From contig SVUH01000002.1 in NCBI GenBank assembly GCA_015063335.1, positions 16,331 to 80,330 of the forward strand: a stretch of DNA of 64,000 nucleotides. Reading direction: 5' to 3'. A model generated the notes under the pieces. That model was given only the letters and a program-made list of their open reading frames with translations, had not been told where the DNA came from and searched no databases. Numbering within the stretch: the stretch's first letter is position 1; the number at the start of each line of letters is the position of its first letter. Shown here one piece after another: positions 43,975 through 53,068 of the stretch. Both the position numbers and the translations under genes were made by a program. Source of the DNA: Oscillospiraceae bacterium (GTDB lineage Bacteria; Bacillota_A; Clostridia; Oscillospirales; CAG-272).

Positions 43975-44366
43975 TGTATTTTTTCCTGTGCCTTGGGAGA
44001 AGACAGAAGTCCAAGCTCACCAAAGGCCCGTATCAGCTCGCGCGCCACGTCCGTGCTTTTCGCGGATACGATCGCACTTCGCGGACTGATGACGATAAGA
44101 TTTCCTGTTTTGAGCTCTGTTTTGACCGAGTCGTAGGCCGCGCGAATGACTCGCTTTGCGCGGTTACGTTCAACTGCGCCGCCAAGCTTTTTGGAAACGG
44201 AAAGTCCCAATCGGTTGACGTATATCTTTTGCGGATGAGCATTTTTGAGCTTTTCCGCTTTCAGGTCGCGCAGAATATAAACGGCGACGTACTTACCTAC
44301 GCTGCGCTTGCCGCGTCTGAAAGTCTTGTCATACAGATGATGCTCTTTAATTGCAACGTTTTTCAT
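43971..44366 (-). CDS. rnpA: Ribonuclease P protein component
   Basis: A 131-residue basic protein that binds RNase P RNA. The conserved RNR-type motif is present as [14 protein letters not shown], preceded by [15 protein letters not shown] 44366 is preferred over GTG 44378, giving [18 protein letters not shown] as the normal start region; the ribosome-binding site is weak for either. It is 73 bases after rpmH and overlaps yidD. Confidence 0.95.
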   Translation of the reverse strand: MKNVAIKEHHLYDKTFRRGKRSVGKYVAVYILRDLKAEKLKNAHPQKIYVNRLGLSVSKKLGGAVERNRAKRVIRAAYDSVKTELKTGNLIVISPRSAIVSAKSTDVARELIRAFGELGLLSSPKAQEKIQ

Positions 44367-44439
44367 AAAAATACCCACATATCAAAAACCCCGATGCGCA
44401 ATGTCATCGGCGGTTTTTATATTTTTTGGATTTTCCAAA

Positions 44440-44574
44440 TTAGTAGGTCAGTCTTTTTCTGCCTTTAGCACGTCTTCTCTTGAGTACGTTTCTTCCGTCG
44501 GCAGTAGCCATTCTTTTTCTGAAACCGTGCTCTTTCTTTCTCTGACGCTTTTTAGGTTGATAGGTTCTAAGCAT
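44440..44574 (-). CDS. rpmH: 50S ribosomal protein L34
   Basis: A very short gene of 44 residues, the standard L34 size: it begins [19 protein letters not shown] and continues [19 protein letters not shown]. Strong match to the whole L34 family. It leads the rpmH-rnpA-yidD-yidC-jag operon. In most bacteria dnaA lies upstream on the other strand; here holA does. Confidence 0.97.
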   Translation of the reverse strand: MLRTYQPKKRQRKKEHGFRKRMATADGRNVLKRRRAKGRKRLTY

Positions 44575-44684
44575 TTCGTGCACCTCCTTGTTGTTGTTTT
44601 CATCCCGGATTACGAGATATCCGGAATTTATCCGGAAGCGTGTTGCTTTACAGCCGAATTACGCTTTATACAATGACATCTTAT

Positions 44685-44713
44685 ATTAAACCACAAAACA
44701 TTCCATTTGTCAA
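44685..44713 (-). promoter_or_regulatory. Promoter of rpmH
   Basis: Minus strand TTGACA (44713-44708), 17-bp spacer, TTTAAT (44690-44685), giving a leader of about 100 bases. Confidence 0.75.
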
Positions 44714-44751
44714 GAGATTTTTTTATTTTTTTCGTATTTTATAAAAAATCG

Positions 44752-44780
44752 TTGCCTTTTTATAAGTAATATGTTATAAT
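44752..44780 (+). promoter_or_regulatory. Promoter of holA
   Basis: TTGCCT 44752-44757, 17-bp spacer, TATAAT 44775-44780, divergent from rpmH. Confidence 0.8.
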
Positions 44781-44805
44781 TTATAAGTAAAGCGAGGTGA
44801 GGGGA

Positions 44806-45837
44806 ATGGAAATAATCAAGGACGATATTTTTCGCAAGCAGATGAAAAAGGGGCTTTCGGGAGGATATCTGTTTTTCGGTGACGAGGACTATATGAAGGC
44901 GTATACCGTGGGTGCTGTACGTAAGGCAGTATGCGAGGAAGAATCCTTTGCGCTTTTTAACGACATGAAGATAGACGCCATGGATTACAGCGCGAGCGCT
45001 TTGCTTGACGCTCTTATGCCGCTTCCCATGATGAGCGATAAGAAGATAGTCACCGTCAACGGCTTGAATGTAAACGCGCTTAAGGCGCGTGAGGTGGACG
45101 AGCTGTGCGAAGTGCTTGCAACTTTGCCCGAATACGATTATAACGTTCTCATTATCTCCGTACCCGCTACTATGATAGAGGAAGGAAATCTTCCTAAAAG
45201 ACCGTCCTCCATTCTCAAAAAGCTTTCCGAGCACCTGACTCCCGTACACTTTGAGAGCGTGTCGGGCGCAAGGCTTGTGTCATGGGTAGGTAAGCATTTC
45301 GAGCATAACGGAGTCTCGGCAACTCCCGAGGTCTGCTCGTTTCTTATAAATTACGTGGGCAGATCCATGTATTCGCTCGCGAACGAGACCGACAAGCTCA
45401 GCTTCTACGTTCTTGAAAAGGGAAGAAGCAGTGTCACGCGCGAGGACGTTCTGAACGTCGCTGTGGCACAGATAAGCACGGATGCATTCGCGCTGACAAA
45501 CGCTATCCTTGACGGCAGAAGCGAGGATGCGGTAAAGGCGCTCGCGGTTATGAAATTCAGGAGAATCGATCCCGTAGTCCTTATGGGAGAGATATCAAGG
45601 ACGATATGCGATCTGATCGCGGTAAAGGCGCTCCTTTCCGAGGGGTGCTCGTCTATGGATATAACGTCAATGGTTACGAAAAACGAATACAGGACCAAGA
45701 TCTATATTCAGGGCGCATCGGGAAAATCTATGGCGCGTCTTAAAAATGCGCTTGAGCTTTGCTCAGAGGCGGACCTCGGAATCAAATCGCTGTCACAGGG
45801 GTACGTTCCGATAGAAAAATTTATTTGCAGCATTTAA
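44806..45837 (+). CDS. holA: DNA polymerase III subunit delta
   Basis: A 343-residue clamp-loader subunit: GYLFFGDEDYMKAYTVG near the N-terminus, a central domain with KKIVTVNGLN and the C-terminal SLSQGYVPIEKFI. It opens the beta clamp at replication and repair sites. ATG 44806 follows GAGGTGAGGGG. Monocistronic, between the rpmH cluster and typA. Confidence 0.9.
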   Translation: MEIIKDDIFRKQMKKGLSGGYLFFGDEDYMKAYTVGAVRKAVCEEESFALFNDMKIDAMDYSASALLDALMPLPMMSDKKIVTVNGLNVNALKAREVDELCEVLATLPEYDYNVLIISVPATMIEEGNLPKRPSSILKKLSEHLTPVHFESVSGARLVSWVGKHFEHNGVSATPEVCSFLINYVGRSMYSLANETDKLSFYVLEKGRSSVTREDVLNVAVAQISTDAFALTNAILDGRSEDAVKALAVMKFRRIDPVVLMGEISRTICDLIAVKALLSEGCSSMDITSMVTKNEYRTKIYIQGASGKSMARLKNALELCSEADLGIKSLSQGYVPIEKFICSI

Positions 45838-45874
45838 AAAGTGAGATATATCGCAAAAAAATTGTCAAATAGTA

Positions 45875-45903
45875 TTTATTTTTGCGAAAAAGTGTGCTAT
45901 AAT
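45875..45903 (+). promoter_or_regulatory. Probable promoter of typA
   Basis: TATAAT 45898-45903 preceded by TGTGC, with TTTATT 45875-45880 as a weak -35 box at 17 bp. The extended TG element may compensate. Confidence 0.6.
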
Positions 45904-45938
45904 ATCTGTTTAGAAAGAAAAATCAAGGAGAATTTTAC

Positions 45939-47774
45939 ATGGTAAGAACGGATTTGAGAAACGTAGCGATAATCGCGCACGTTGACCACGGAAAAACGAC
46001 GCTCGTTGACGAGATGCTCAAGCAGGGCGGAATTTACCGTGAAAATCAGGAAACTGTAACTCGCGTAATGGACTCGGGGGACTTGGAGAAGGAAAGAGGA
46101 ATTACAATTCTCGCAAAGAACACCGCCGTACATTACAAGGACGTTAAGATCAACATTATAGACACTCCCGGGCACGCGGACTTCGGCGGAGAGGTCGAGC
46201 GTATACTCAAAATGGTAAACGGAGTTATACTTCTCGTAGACGCCGCAGAGGGACCCATGCCGCAGACTCGCTTCGTGCTTCAGCGCGCGCTTGAGCTTAA
46301 CCACCGCGTTATTATCGTTATCAACAAGATAGACAAGCCTGATGCAAGGCTTGGTGTGGTTGAGGACGAGATATTGGAGCTTTTGTTTGATCTCAACGCG
46401 ACCGACGAGCAGCTTGACAGCCCCATGCTTTATTGCTCGGGCAGAGCGGGAACCGCGACCGAGGATCCCGACGTTCCCGGTGTAGACCTTGTTCCTCTGT
46501 TTGATAAGATACTCAATTACATTCCCTCTCCCGAGGGTGACGAGGACGGAGAGCTTCAGCTTCTCGTATCCTCTATTGACTACAACGAGTACGTTGGAAG
46601 AATAGGAATAGGTCGTATTGAGCGCGGACGTATTCGCCAGAATCAGGACGCTTACATTTGTAACTACCATACGGGCGGAGCGCCAAAGCGTACTAAAATA
46701 GTATCGCTCTATCAGATAGACGGACTTGTCCGCGTGCCTGTCACCGAGGCAAAAATGGGAGATATAGTCTGCTTCTCGGGCGCGGAAAATATTACTATCG
46801 GTGATACGATCACGAGCCTCAGCGCTCCCGAGCCCTTGGAATTCGTAAAGGTAAGTGAGCCTACTCTTGAAATGACGTTTGCCGTAAACGACAGTCCGTT
46901 TGCGGGCAAGGAGGGTAAATTCGTTACCTCGCGTCAGCTTCGCGACAGACTCTATAAGGAGCTTCTTAAGGACGTATCCCTGCGCGTTGAGGACGGAGAT
47001 ACTACCGAGGAATTTAAGGTCGCGGGACGCGGAGAAATGCATCTTTCTATCCTTATTGAAACCATGCGCCGAGAGGGATATGAGATGATCTGCTCTAACC
47101 CCAGAGTGCTTTTCAAGGAGATAGACGGAGTCAAGTGCGAGCCCATGGAGCGCGTTACGCTTGACGTTCCTCAGGATTACGTCGGAGCTGTCGTTGAAAA
47201 GCTCGGTCAGCGCAAGGGCGACCTTCTCGAAATGAATCCTCTCGGAAATCGCATGAGAATAGAATACCTCATACCCTCAAGATGCTTGTTTGGATACCGT
47301 TCCGAGTTCCTTACCGCAACTCACGGAGAGGGAATAATGAATAGCATATTTGACGGATATCAGCCCTACCGCGGAGAGGTTGTTATGAGATTTACGGGCT
47401 CGCTCGTTGCATCTGAAACGGGAGAGACCACGCGCTACGGACTCTTTAACACGCAGGAAAGAGGTAACCTTTTTGTAGGACCTCAGACTCCCGTTTACGA
47501 GGGAATGATAGTCGGAGAAAATCCCAAGAACGACGATATAGCGGTCAATCCCTGTAAGAAAAAGCAGCTTACCGCGATCCGCTCTGCGGGCGCTGACGAA
47601 AAGCTTTTGCTGACTCCTCCGATCATCTTCTCGCTGGAGGAGGCTATTGAATTTATTACCGACGACGAGCTTATTGAGGTCACTCCAAAGTCCATAAGAC
47701 TTCGCAAGAAGATACTCAATACCGAGCTTCGTATGAAGGCGATGATGAAGGCGCGCCGTGAAGCGGCTAAGTAA
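45939..47774 (+). CDS. typA: Translational GTPase TypA/BipA
   Basis: A 611-residue GTPase of the elongation-factor class acting in 50S assembly under stress. G1 [10 protein letters not shown]3 DTPGHADF, G4 NKIDK and the BipA C-terminal domain ([12 protein letters not shown], then [16 protein letters not shown]) are intact. Full length. AAGGAG precedes the ATG. Confidence 0.97.
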   Translation: MVRTDLRNVAIIAHVDHGKTTLVDEMLKQGGIYRENQETVTRVMDSGDLEKERGITILAKNTAVHYKDVKINIIDTPGHADFGGEVERILKMVNGVILLVDAAEGPMPQTRFVLQRALELNHRVIIVINKIDKPDARLGVVEDEILELLFDLNATDEQLDSPMLYCSGRAGTATEDPDVPGVDLVPLFDKILNYIPSPEGDEDGELQLLVSSIDYNEYVGRIGIGRIERGRIRQNQDAYICNYHTGGAPKRTKIVSLYQIDGLVRVPVTEAKMGDIVCFSGAENITIGDTITSLSAPEPLEFVKVSEPTLEMTFAVNDSPFAGKEGKFVTSRQLRDRLYKELLKDVSLRVEDGDTTEEFKVAGRGEMHLSILIETMRREGYEMICSNPRVLFKEIDGVKCEPMERVTLDVPQDYVGAVVEKLGQRKGDLLEMNPLGNRMRIEYLIPSRCLFGYRSEFLTATHGEGIMNSIFDGYQPYRGEVVMRFTGSLVASETGETTRYGLFNTQERGNLFVGPQTPVYEGMIVGENPKNDDIAVNPCKKKQLTAIRSAGADEKLLLTPPIIFSLEEAIEFITDDELIEVTPKSIRLRKKILNTELRMKAMMKARREAAK

Positions 47775-47789
47775 TATAATATAATGAAA

Positions 47790-47831
47790 GAAAAACGCTT
47801 CTGCTATCCAACGATAGCAGAAGCGTTTTTT
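47790..47831. terminator. Bidirectional terminator between typA and cpsB
   Basis: A 17-bp stem (AAAACGCTTCTGCTATC / GATAGCAGAAGCGTTTT) with loop CAAC and A/T-runs on both sides. It overlaps the last codons of cpsB. Confidence 0.92.
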
Positions 47832-48534
47832 ATATCATGATCGCATTTTCTAAAAGTTTTTGAGAGCTGTTCATTATATCAATATAATGATTTTTCAGTA
47901 TCGCGGGGGCTTTGACGAATTTTTTGTAGTCAGTCGGATTTGCTCCGTGCAAATCGCTTCCGATAGCACAGACGCTGCCTTCCTTTATATAGCGCTTGAG
48001 TCGTCCGTGGAGCGAGAACATGTTGACCGCATCTGCGTTAAGCTGCATCAGCGCTCCCATCTCTTGTAGCGCATCGAGGTCGTTCGGGCATATACGAAGA
48101 TATCTGTCAACATGCGCAAGCATTATGGTAAAACCGTCTGACATCATATCCTCCGCCGCTTCGAGATGCCCAGATTTAAGCGGACGCATCGGCAGCTCTA
48201 AAAGTATGATATTGGTCCCTTTTATGCAAAGCTCTGTAAGTCCGTCCATTTTGGAGAGGTTTTTGCACAGAAGCACCTCTGCTCCCACGCAAAGTTTGGG
48301 AATATCAGCAAGATCCGAGCTCTTAATATTGGAGATCGCCTCTTCTCGCCGCGTTATAAAATCTTCAAGTCGGTGAACGTGAGGATAAAAGTGCGGAGTG
48401 GCAACAGCAATATCGGTTTTTGATGAGCTGATGATCTCCATCTGCTTTCCACATTCCTCGATGGAGCGACACCCGTGGTCAAGCTTCGGAAGAATATGAG
48501 CGTGAAAGTCGATAACAGTCGAGGCTTTATTCAT
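47830..48534 (-). CDS. cpsB: CpsB/CapC-type tyrosine-protein phosphatase
   Basis: A 234-residue PHP-domain phosphatase that dephosphorylates the capsule-type tyrosine kinase. Metal ligands are visible: FHAHILPKLDHG at the start, ATPHFYPHVH and GSDLHGANP. The gene is downstream of cpsD with a 40-base gap. Unlike in capsule loci, no glycosyltransferase or polymerase genes are nearby. Confidence 0.88.
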   Translation of the reverse strand: MNKASTVIDFHAHILPKLDHGCRSIEECGKQMEIISSSKTDIAVATPHFYPHVHRLEDFITRREEAISNIKSSDLADIPKLCVGAEVLLCKNLSKMDGLTELCIKGTNIILLELPMRPLKSGHLEAAEDMMSDGFTIMLAHVDRYLRICPNDLDALQEMGALMQLNADAVNMFSLHGRLKRYIKEGSVCAIGSDLHGANPTDYKKFVKAPAILKNHYIDIMNSSQKLLENAIMI

Positions 48535-48574
48535 GACTCGTCCTTTCCGAAATTCGTTTCAGTCTATCAGTAGA

Positions 48575-49321
48575 TTAGTCTTCGTTACTTCTGTATTCGT
48601 AGGTGTATCCGTATTTGTAATGGTATTTACCTCTTGCGTACTTCTTATCCTCACTGCCCTTGGAGCTCGTGCCGTTAACTACGATACCTGTTATCTTTGC
48701 GCCAACGGATTTAAGTAACTCTATCGCGGAGTTGAGATGCTTCGAATCGCTTACGTTTGCTCTCGCGATCAAAACGTAGCCGTCAACGAATCCTGCAATA
48801 TCCGAGGGGTCGGAAACGACACCGACGGGGGGAAGGTCGAAGAATATTATATCGTATTCCTTTTTCCACTGCTCAACGAGAACCTGCAGACGGTTGCTCA
48901 TAAGAAGAGCCGAGGGGTTGGGAGGAGTACATCCACTGGTCAGAATGTGCAAATTCTCCGAATATACGCAGATCGCATCGGAAGCGCCCTTAACTATTCC
49001 CGAGAGGGTTTCGCTAAAGCCGTTCTGCTTTTTCTCGTATCCGAAAAATTTATACTGCGTGGGACGGCGCATATCCGCATCGATGAGCAATACCTTCTGT
49101 CCCGTCTGCGCAAAGGAAACTGCGATATTAGCGGAGATCGTGCTCTTACCTACGCTCTGCTCTGCAGAGGTGATCGCATAAACGGGGGCATCGTCGCTGT
49201 TGTGAGCAGAGTACATTATATTGGTACGAAGCTGGTTGAATGCCTCCTTTATAGCAAAGGGAGTTGCTTCATTTATAAGTCGTACCGTTGGCACCTTATT
49301 TTTTACATTTCTCTTTTTCAT
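48575..49321 (-). CDS. cpsD: CpsD/CapB-type bacterial tyrosine kinase
   Basis: A 248-residue P-loop BY-kinase: Walker A' SAEQSVGKSTISANIA, Walker A/B-like LLIDADMRRP and IIFFDLPPVG, and a C-terminal autophosphorylation tail rich in tyrosines (from KKYARGKYHYKYGYTYEYR, at least six Tyr). It needs the membrane activator CpsC, whose gene overlaps its start as ATGA. Confidence 0.92.
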   Translation of the reverse strand: MKKRNVKNKVPTVRLINEATPFAIKEAFNQLRTNIMYSAHNSDDAPVYAITSAEQSVGKSTISANIAVSFAQTGQKVLLIDADMRRPTQYKFFGYEKKQNGFSETLSGIVKGASDAICVYSENLHILTSGCTPPNPSALLMSNRLQVLVEQWKKEYDIIFFDLPPVGVVSDPSDIAGFVDGYVLIARANVSDSKHLNSAIELLKSVGAKITGIVVNGTSSKGSEDKKYARGKYHYKYGYTYEYRSNED

Positions 49322-50157
49322 TTCTTGTTTTCCTCTTTAGCTGCTGCAGCAGAATTTGTCCAGTTGGGGACATCTCCGATAATGGTTTCACCGACAAGAG
49401 TCTTTGCGGATTCTTCACCGCGAATGACCGTATCGGCAAGCTTATTTATAAGGAATACTGCATATACGAGAATTGCCGTAATGACTGCCGCGATAAGCGT
49501 GTACTTTACTACGTCGGGAGATACGGGATCGGGATTGCTCGAAGGATCGGCAGGAGAGCGGAGAACCTTTACACATTCAAGGTCTTCCTTTGATATGAGC
49601 GTGAACTCATCTGCATCGCGATCGTTGTTCTTGTTCGTATCGGTCCACTTATACATATTGGAGCTGTAGTTGGGACGAACCGCATCTCTTATTATTCCGA
49701 GTGCCTCCTCGGACTCAAGAGCCATGCTTACGGCATAAGCAACCTCGTAATCGGTGTGCGTTACGGTTACTGTAAAGGTTGAGGATTCTGCGGACGTGTT
49801 CGTCGAGATCATGCTTCTGATCTGTCCTGCGCCAAAGGAGGTGTAGCCCTTATCCTTGAGCGCTTGATTGCTCTCGAGCTTCGACTTGACCATAGCCATC
49901 ATCTCGTCGCCCTTGATTATCTCTATGTAGTCGTTAGCGAGAAATTCAGACGCAGACAGAAGCGCGGTGGTCGTATATTCTGACGTTGTGCTCGTGTTGA
50001 TAACGTAGAATTTAGTGGATGCCGCGTACTTTTCGTCAATTGCGAAAGCCGTAAATGCGGCGACGGCGATAGCAACGGCAACGGTTATGATGAGAATTTT
50101 CCACCATGCCGATTTTAAAACTCTAATAAGAAGAGAAATTGAGATTTCCTTTGTCAT
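49318..50157 (-). CDS. cpsC: CpsC/CapA-type Wzz chain-length/kinase activator protein
   Basis: A 279-residue protein with two membrane helices (around residues 20-40 and 215-245) flanking an extracellular Wzz domain, in the Gram-positive CpsC layout with a cytoplasmic C-terminal tail that activates the kinase. First gene of cpsC-cpsD-cpsB. A short hairpin lies just upstream of its ribosome-binding site. Confidence 0.88.
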   Translation of the reverse strand: MTKEISISLLIRVLKSAWWKILIITVAVAIAVAAFTAFAIDEKYAASTKFYVINTSTTSEYTTTALLSASEFLANDYIEIIKGDEMMAMVKSKLESNQALKDKGYTSFGAGQIRSMISTNTSAESSTFTVTVTHTDYEVAYAVSMALESEEALGIIRDAVRPNYSSNMYKWTDTNKNNDRDADEFTLISKEDLECVKVLRSPADPSSNPDPVSPDVVKYTLIAAVITAILVYAVFLINKLADTVIRGEESAKTLVGETIIGDVPNWTNSAAAAKEENKK

Positions 50158-50172
50158 TATAGATCCTTTCAG

Positions 50173-50187
50173 CCAACCTTCGGTTGG
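50173..50187 (-). promoter_or_regulatory. Hairpin just upstream of the cpsC ribosome-binding site
   Basis: CCAACC-TTC-GGTTGG (plus-strand view), a 6-bp perfect stem, immediately before the GAAAGGA-type SD of cpsC. It could modulate translation of the tyrosine-kinase module or simply stabilise the leader. Confidence 0.4.
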
Positions 50188-50224
50188 TTAAACGTATTCA
50201 AACGGTCATAAAACCGCAAAGTAT

Positions 50225-50253
50225 ATTATATCACAAAAAAAACAACTTGTCAA
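50225..50253 (-). promoter_or_regulatory. Promoter of the cpsC-cpsD-cpsB operon
   Basis: Minus strand TTGACA (50253-50248), 17-bp spacer, TATAAT (50230-50225). Consensus. The leader is about 65 bases. Confidence 0.92.
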
Positions 50254-50283
50254 CTTTTATTTTATAATTATAATTGATAGGAA

Positions 50284-50664
50284 TTAGTGGCAGTGATCGG
50301 TGAAAAAGCCGTTGAGGTCTATTTCGTATACTCCGTCGCTGTTCTGCTTGAATCCGATCTTGCGCAAAAGCGAATCCTCAGCACCGCTTCCGATGTACGT
50401 AGCGTAATGCACTCCGCATAGATCGATAAAATTCAGCGCGCCGCGCCCCATAACAAACAGTGCGTCTGCGTCGTAGTGGTCAGTCGTTGCCGCTATGTCG
50501 TGTATCACACCGCCCTTGTCTGTAAGCTTGAATTGGCATATGCCCGAGAGACGGTCGTCGACCGAAACGGCATAAGCAAGCAGATCTGCGTCGTATTCAA
50601 CTCCGCATTTAAGACATATTTCTTCCTGACGGAGCTTTGATTGAATTGGTAATACCTTTATCAT
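50284..50664 (-). CDS. GNAT-like conserved protein
   Basis: A 126-residue protein resembling a short GNAT acetyltransferase: SVDDRLSGICQFKL, then ADALFVMGRGALNFIDL and a LLRKIGFK helix-turn. Substrate and activity are unknown; the acetyl-CoA P-loop is not obvious, so the call is by overall shape. It is the last gene of the long lon-to-GNAT run and overlaps the pseudouridine-synthase gene by 4 bases. Confidence 0.6.
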   Translation of the reverse strand: MIKVLPIQSKLRQEEICLKCGVEYDADLLAYAVSVDDRLSGICQFKLTDKGGVIHDIAATTDHYDADALFVMGRGALNFIDLCGVHYATYIGSGAEDSLLRKIGFKQNSDGVYEIDLNGFFTDHCH

Positions 50665-51401
50665 GTTAAGTTTTCCTTGTCGCTTATAAGATAATCGATT
50701 TCTTTTTTAGTAAGTCTGCGCCATTTGCCGGGAGTGAGAGATCCAAGCGCTATTTTGCCTATGGACACACGGGAAAGTCTCCGTATTTTCAGGCCCACCG
50801 CATCACACATTTTTCGTATTTGTCTGTTTCTGCCCTCGTAGAGTGTCATTTGAAGCACGCTCGATTCGTCCGCAGTACGCGCACGCGAGATGACTTCGAC
50901 CTTGACGGGTAAAATTTTATAGCCGTCTATCTTCATTTCGGAGCCAAGCTGCTTTAACTGCTCGGCAGTGGGATTACCCTTGACGCTGACGCGATATATT
51001 TTGGGGATCTCGTGGCGGGGATGCGTAAGCTTATTAGCGAGATCGCCGTTGTTAGTGAGCAGAAGAAGACCGTCGGAGTCCATATCAAGTCTACCTATCG
51101 GATAAACTCTCATGCCGAGGTCGCATACAAGCTCGCTGACGTTTTTTCTGCCCTTTTCGTCGGACATCGTGGTTACGTACCCGCGGGGCTTGTTGAGCAT
51201 TATGCAAACGTTTTCCTCGGTCATCGGTATGATTATTTTTCCACCGAGCTCTACCTTGTCAATGCCCGGCTCTACGGTGTCTCCGACAGATGCAATAACT
51301 CCATTTACCCGCACCTTACCGAGTCTTATCTGCTCCTCAGCGGCGCGTCTTGACATTACTCCGCAATCTGTAAAATATTTTTGCAAACGGATAGGTGCCA
51401 T
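50661..51401 (-). CDS. rluB: rRNA pseudouridine synthase, RluB/RsuA family
   Basis: A 246-residue enzyme: an N-terminal S4 domain (IRLQKYFTDCGVMSRRAAEE) and a catalytic domain with the essential aspartate in GRLDMDSDGLL, followed by NKLTHPRHE and EGRNRQIRKMC. It makes pseudouridine in large- or small-subunit rRNA. It starts 4 bases after the DD-carboxypeptidase gene. Confidence 0.93.
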   Translation of the reverse strand: MAPIRLQKYFTDCGVMSRRAAEEQIRLGKVRVNGVIASVGDTVEPGIDKVELGGKIIIPMTEENVCIMLNKPRGYVTTMSDEKGRKNVSELVCDLGMRVYPIGRLDMDSDGLLLLTNNGDLANKLTHPRHEIPKIYRVSVKGNPTAEQLKQLGSEMKIDGYKILPVKVEVISRARTADESSVLQMTLYEGRNRQIRKMCDAVGLKIRRLSRVSIGKIALGSLTPGKWRRLTKKEIDYLISDKENLT

Positions 51402-51405
51402 GTTT

Positions 51406-52524
51406 TCATTCCTTTTTAAATAATTTGCCCCAAAATGAGTTTTCTTTTTTCGGAGAGCAGACCCTTTCGCCTGTTATGAGAGGAGACGAGACTGCTTGCC
51501 CGTCCGTGCAAAGCTCAAGCGTGCCAAGCTCCGTGCCAATACTGCACGGTGCGTAAACGAAGCGGTAGCTTGAAAGCACGCGCTCGCTGACAGCGCACTC
51601 TCCCTTTTTGAGCGTAAGCGCCAGAGGCAGGGAATTCGTAAGCCTTACGTATTCCGTATCCGAACCTACTGCGGGCATGTAATACTCGAATTCATAGGCT
51701 TCGTAAAGAACGCGCCTTTCGTAATTTTCAAAGCCGTAGTCAAGCATAGAGGTATGATCCTGCCAATCGTCGGGCGCATTGAGAGTCACGGCGATCAAGG
51801 TCAAGCCGTCGCGCTTTGCCGCGCTTACGAGCGTTCTTCCCGTTTTCTTGGTAAATCCCGTTTTTACGCCGATCGCACCGTCGTACGTCCTTAAGAGCTT
51901 GTTGTGATTTACAAGCAGACGGCGGTCGGGCTCTCCGCAAAATGGAATAGTCGCCTTATACGTCGAGAAGATTTTTCGCAAAAGCTCGTTTTTCATAGCC
52001 TCTCTTGCAATAAGCGCGAGAGAAAGCGCCGTCGTGTAGTGATCGTCGTCGTAAAGCCCGTGGGGATTTGTGAAATGCGTGTTCTCTATGCCGAGCGCTT
52101 CGGCATATTGGTTCATTTTCTCCGAAAAGTGATCTACGCTTCCTGCCGAATGTATGGCAAGCGCCACTGCCGCATCGTTTGCGGACGAGAGCAAAAGAGC
52201 ATACAAAAGCTGCTCGACCGTAAGCTCCTCGCCCTCGCAAAGATAGACGGATGAGCCCTCGATGCCAACGGCTTCCTTTGGAACTGTTACGACGGAATCG
52301 GCAGAGCACAGCCAAAGAACGGTAAGCGCCGTCATTATTTTGGTGGTGCTCGCCATGCCCATACACTCATGGGCATTCTTTTCGTAAAGTACGCGTCCGC
52401 TCTGTGCGTCGATAAGCACGGCGCTTTTGGCGGATACGCCAAAGGGCGCGTCCGCATTTGGAAAAATTGTCAAAAAACTCCCGATTATTGCAAAAATCAG
52501 ACAAAAAGCGACGATTTTTTTCAT
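51406..52524 (-). CDS. D-alanyl-D-alanine carboxypeptidase (DacF/DacB-like)
   Basis: A 372-residue low-molecular-weight penicillin-binding protein. It has a signal peptide, the active-site STTK (MASTTKIMTAL), the second motif SSAN, and KTGFTKKTGR. It trims pentapeptides in cell-wall or spore-cortex peptidoglycan. Between gerW and rluB, so a sporulation-linked role is plausible but not shown. Confidence 0.92.
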   Translation of the reverse strand: MKKIVAFCLIFAIIGSFLTIFPNADAPFGVSAKSAVLIDAQSGRVLYEKNAHECMGMASTTKIMTALTVLWLCSADSVVTVPKEAVGIEGSSVYLCEGEELTVEQLLYALLLSSANDAAVALAIHSAGSVDHFSEKMNQYAEALGIENTHFTNPHGLYDDDHYTTALSLALIAREAMKNELLRKIFSTYKATIPFCGEPDRRLLVNHNKLLRTYDGAIGVKTGFTKKTGRTLVSAAKRDGLTLIAVTLNAPDDWQDHTSMLDYGFENYERRVLYEAYEFEYYMPAVGSDTEYVRLTNSLPLALTLKKGECAVSERVLSSYRFVYAPCSIGTELGTLELCTDGQAVSSPLITGERVCSPKKENSFWGKLFKKE

Positions 52525-52596
52525 TTTTTTGTATTTCCCCCAAGCATAGGTTTCCCTAAAATATATGAGAGGAGAAATACAGTAATTCAGTAAGGC

Positions 52597-53016
52597 TTAG
52601 ATCTGGGGATATATTTTGTCCTTCTCGAAAATCTCCTTGATCCTTTCGATGATGTCGGGAGCTCTTTCGATAAGATCCGCGATCTGGTCGATAGGATCGG
52701 ACTTGCCCTTGTTAGACACGTTGATAAATTCAACGTCTCCGCGGCTGTCAATTACGAGGAAGCCTACGGGATTTACGGTAATGCCCGTTCCGCCGCCACC
52801 GCCGAAATTCTGGGGGCGCGCAGGGAGATCCTTCTTTGTGTTGTAGTCAAATCCCGTTGCGGCGATACCCATCGAGATCTTTGAGATCGGAATGATGGTT
52901 GTTCCCTGAGGGGTGGTTATCGGGTCACCGACGATCTTGTTTGCATCGAACATGGAACGGATGTTTTCCATAGACGAGCGAATAATTTCGGGAATTCTGT
53001 TGTCATTTGCTGCCAT
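52597..53016 (-). CDS. gerW: Spore germination protein GerW (YtfJ)
   Basis: A 139-residue sporulation protein of the YtfJ/GerW family. The glycine-rich loop (FGGGGGTGITVNPVGFLVI) and the preceding STIIPISKIS-like strand (TTIIPISKISMG) are diagnostic. It is required for germination in response to some germinants. Adjacent to a DUF2953 gene, the usual context. Confidence 0.93.
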   Translation of the reverse strand: MAANDNRIPEIIRSSMENIRSMFDANKIVGDPITTPQGTTIIPISKISMGIAATGFDYNTKKDLPARPQNFGGGGGTGITVNPVGFLVIDSRGDVEFINVSNKGKSDPIDQIADLIERAPDIIERIKEIFEKDKIYPQI

Positions 53017-53068
53017 AGTTTTTTATTTCCTTTCATTATATGTCTTTATATCAAGCCTATCGGCTTTT

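Noticed and set aside
44575..44805. A chromosomal origin next to rpmH
   Set aside because: No TTATCCACA-like boxes or AT-rich unwinding repeats with GC-skew evidence; dnaA is absent from the neighbourhood.
45897..47042. A 381-codon open frame on the minus strand across typA
   Set aside because: The plus-strand TypA is full length with all GTPase motifs; the antisense frame has no RBS or family resemblance and is a codon-bias shadow.
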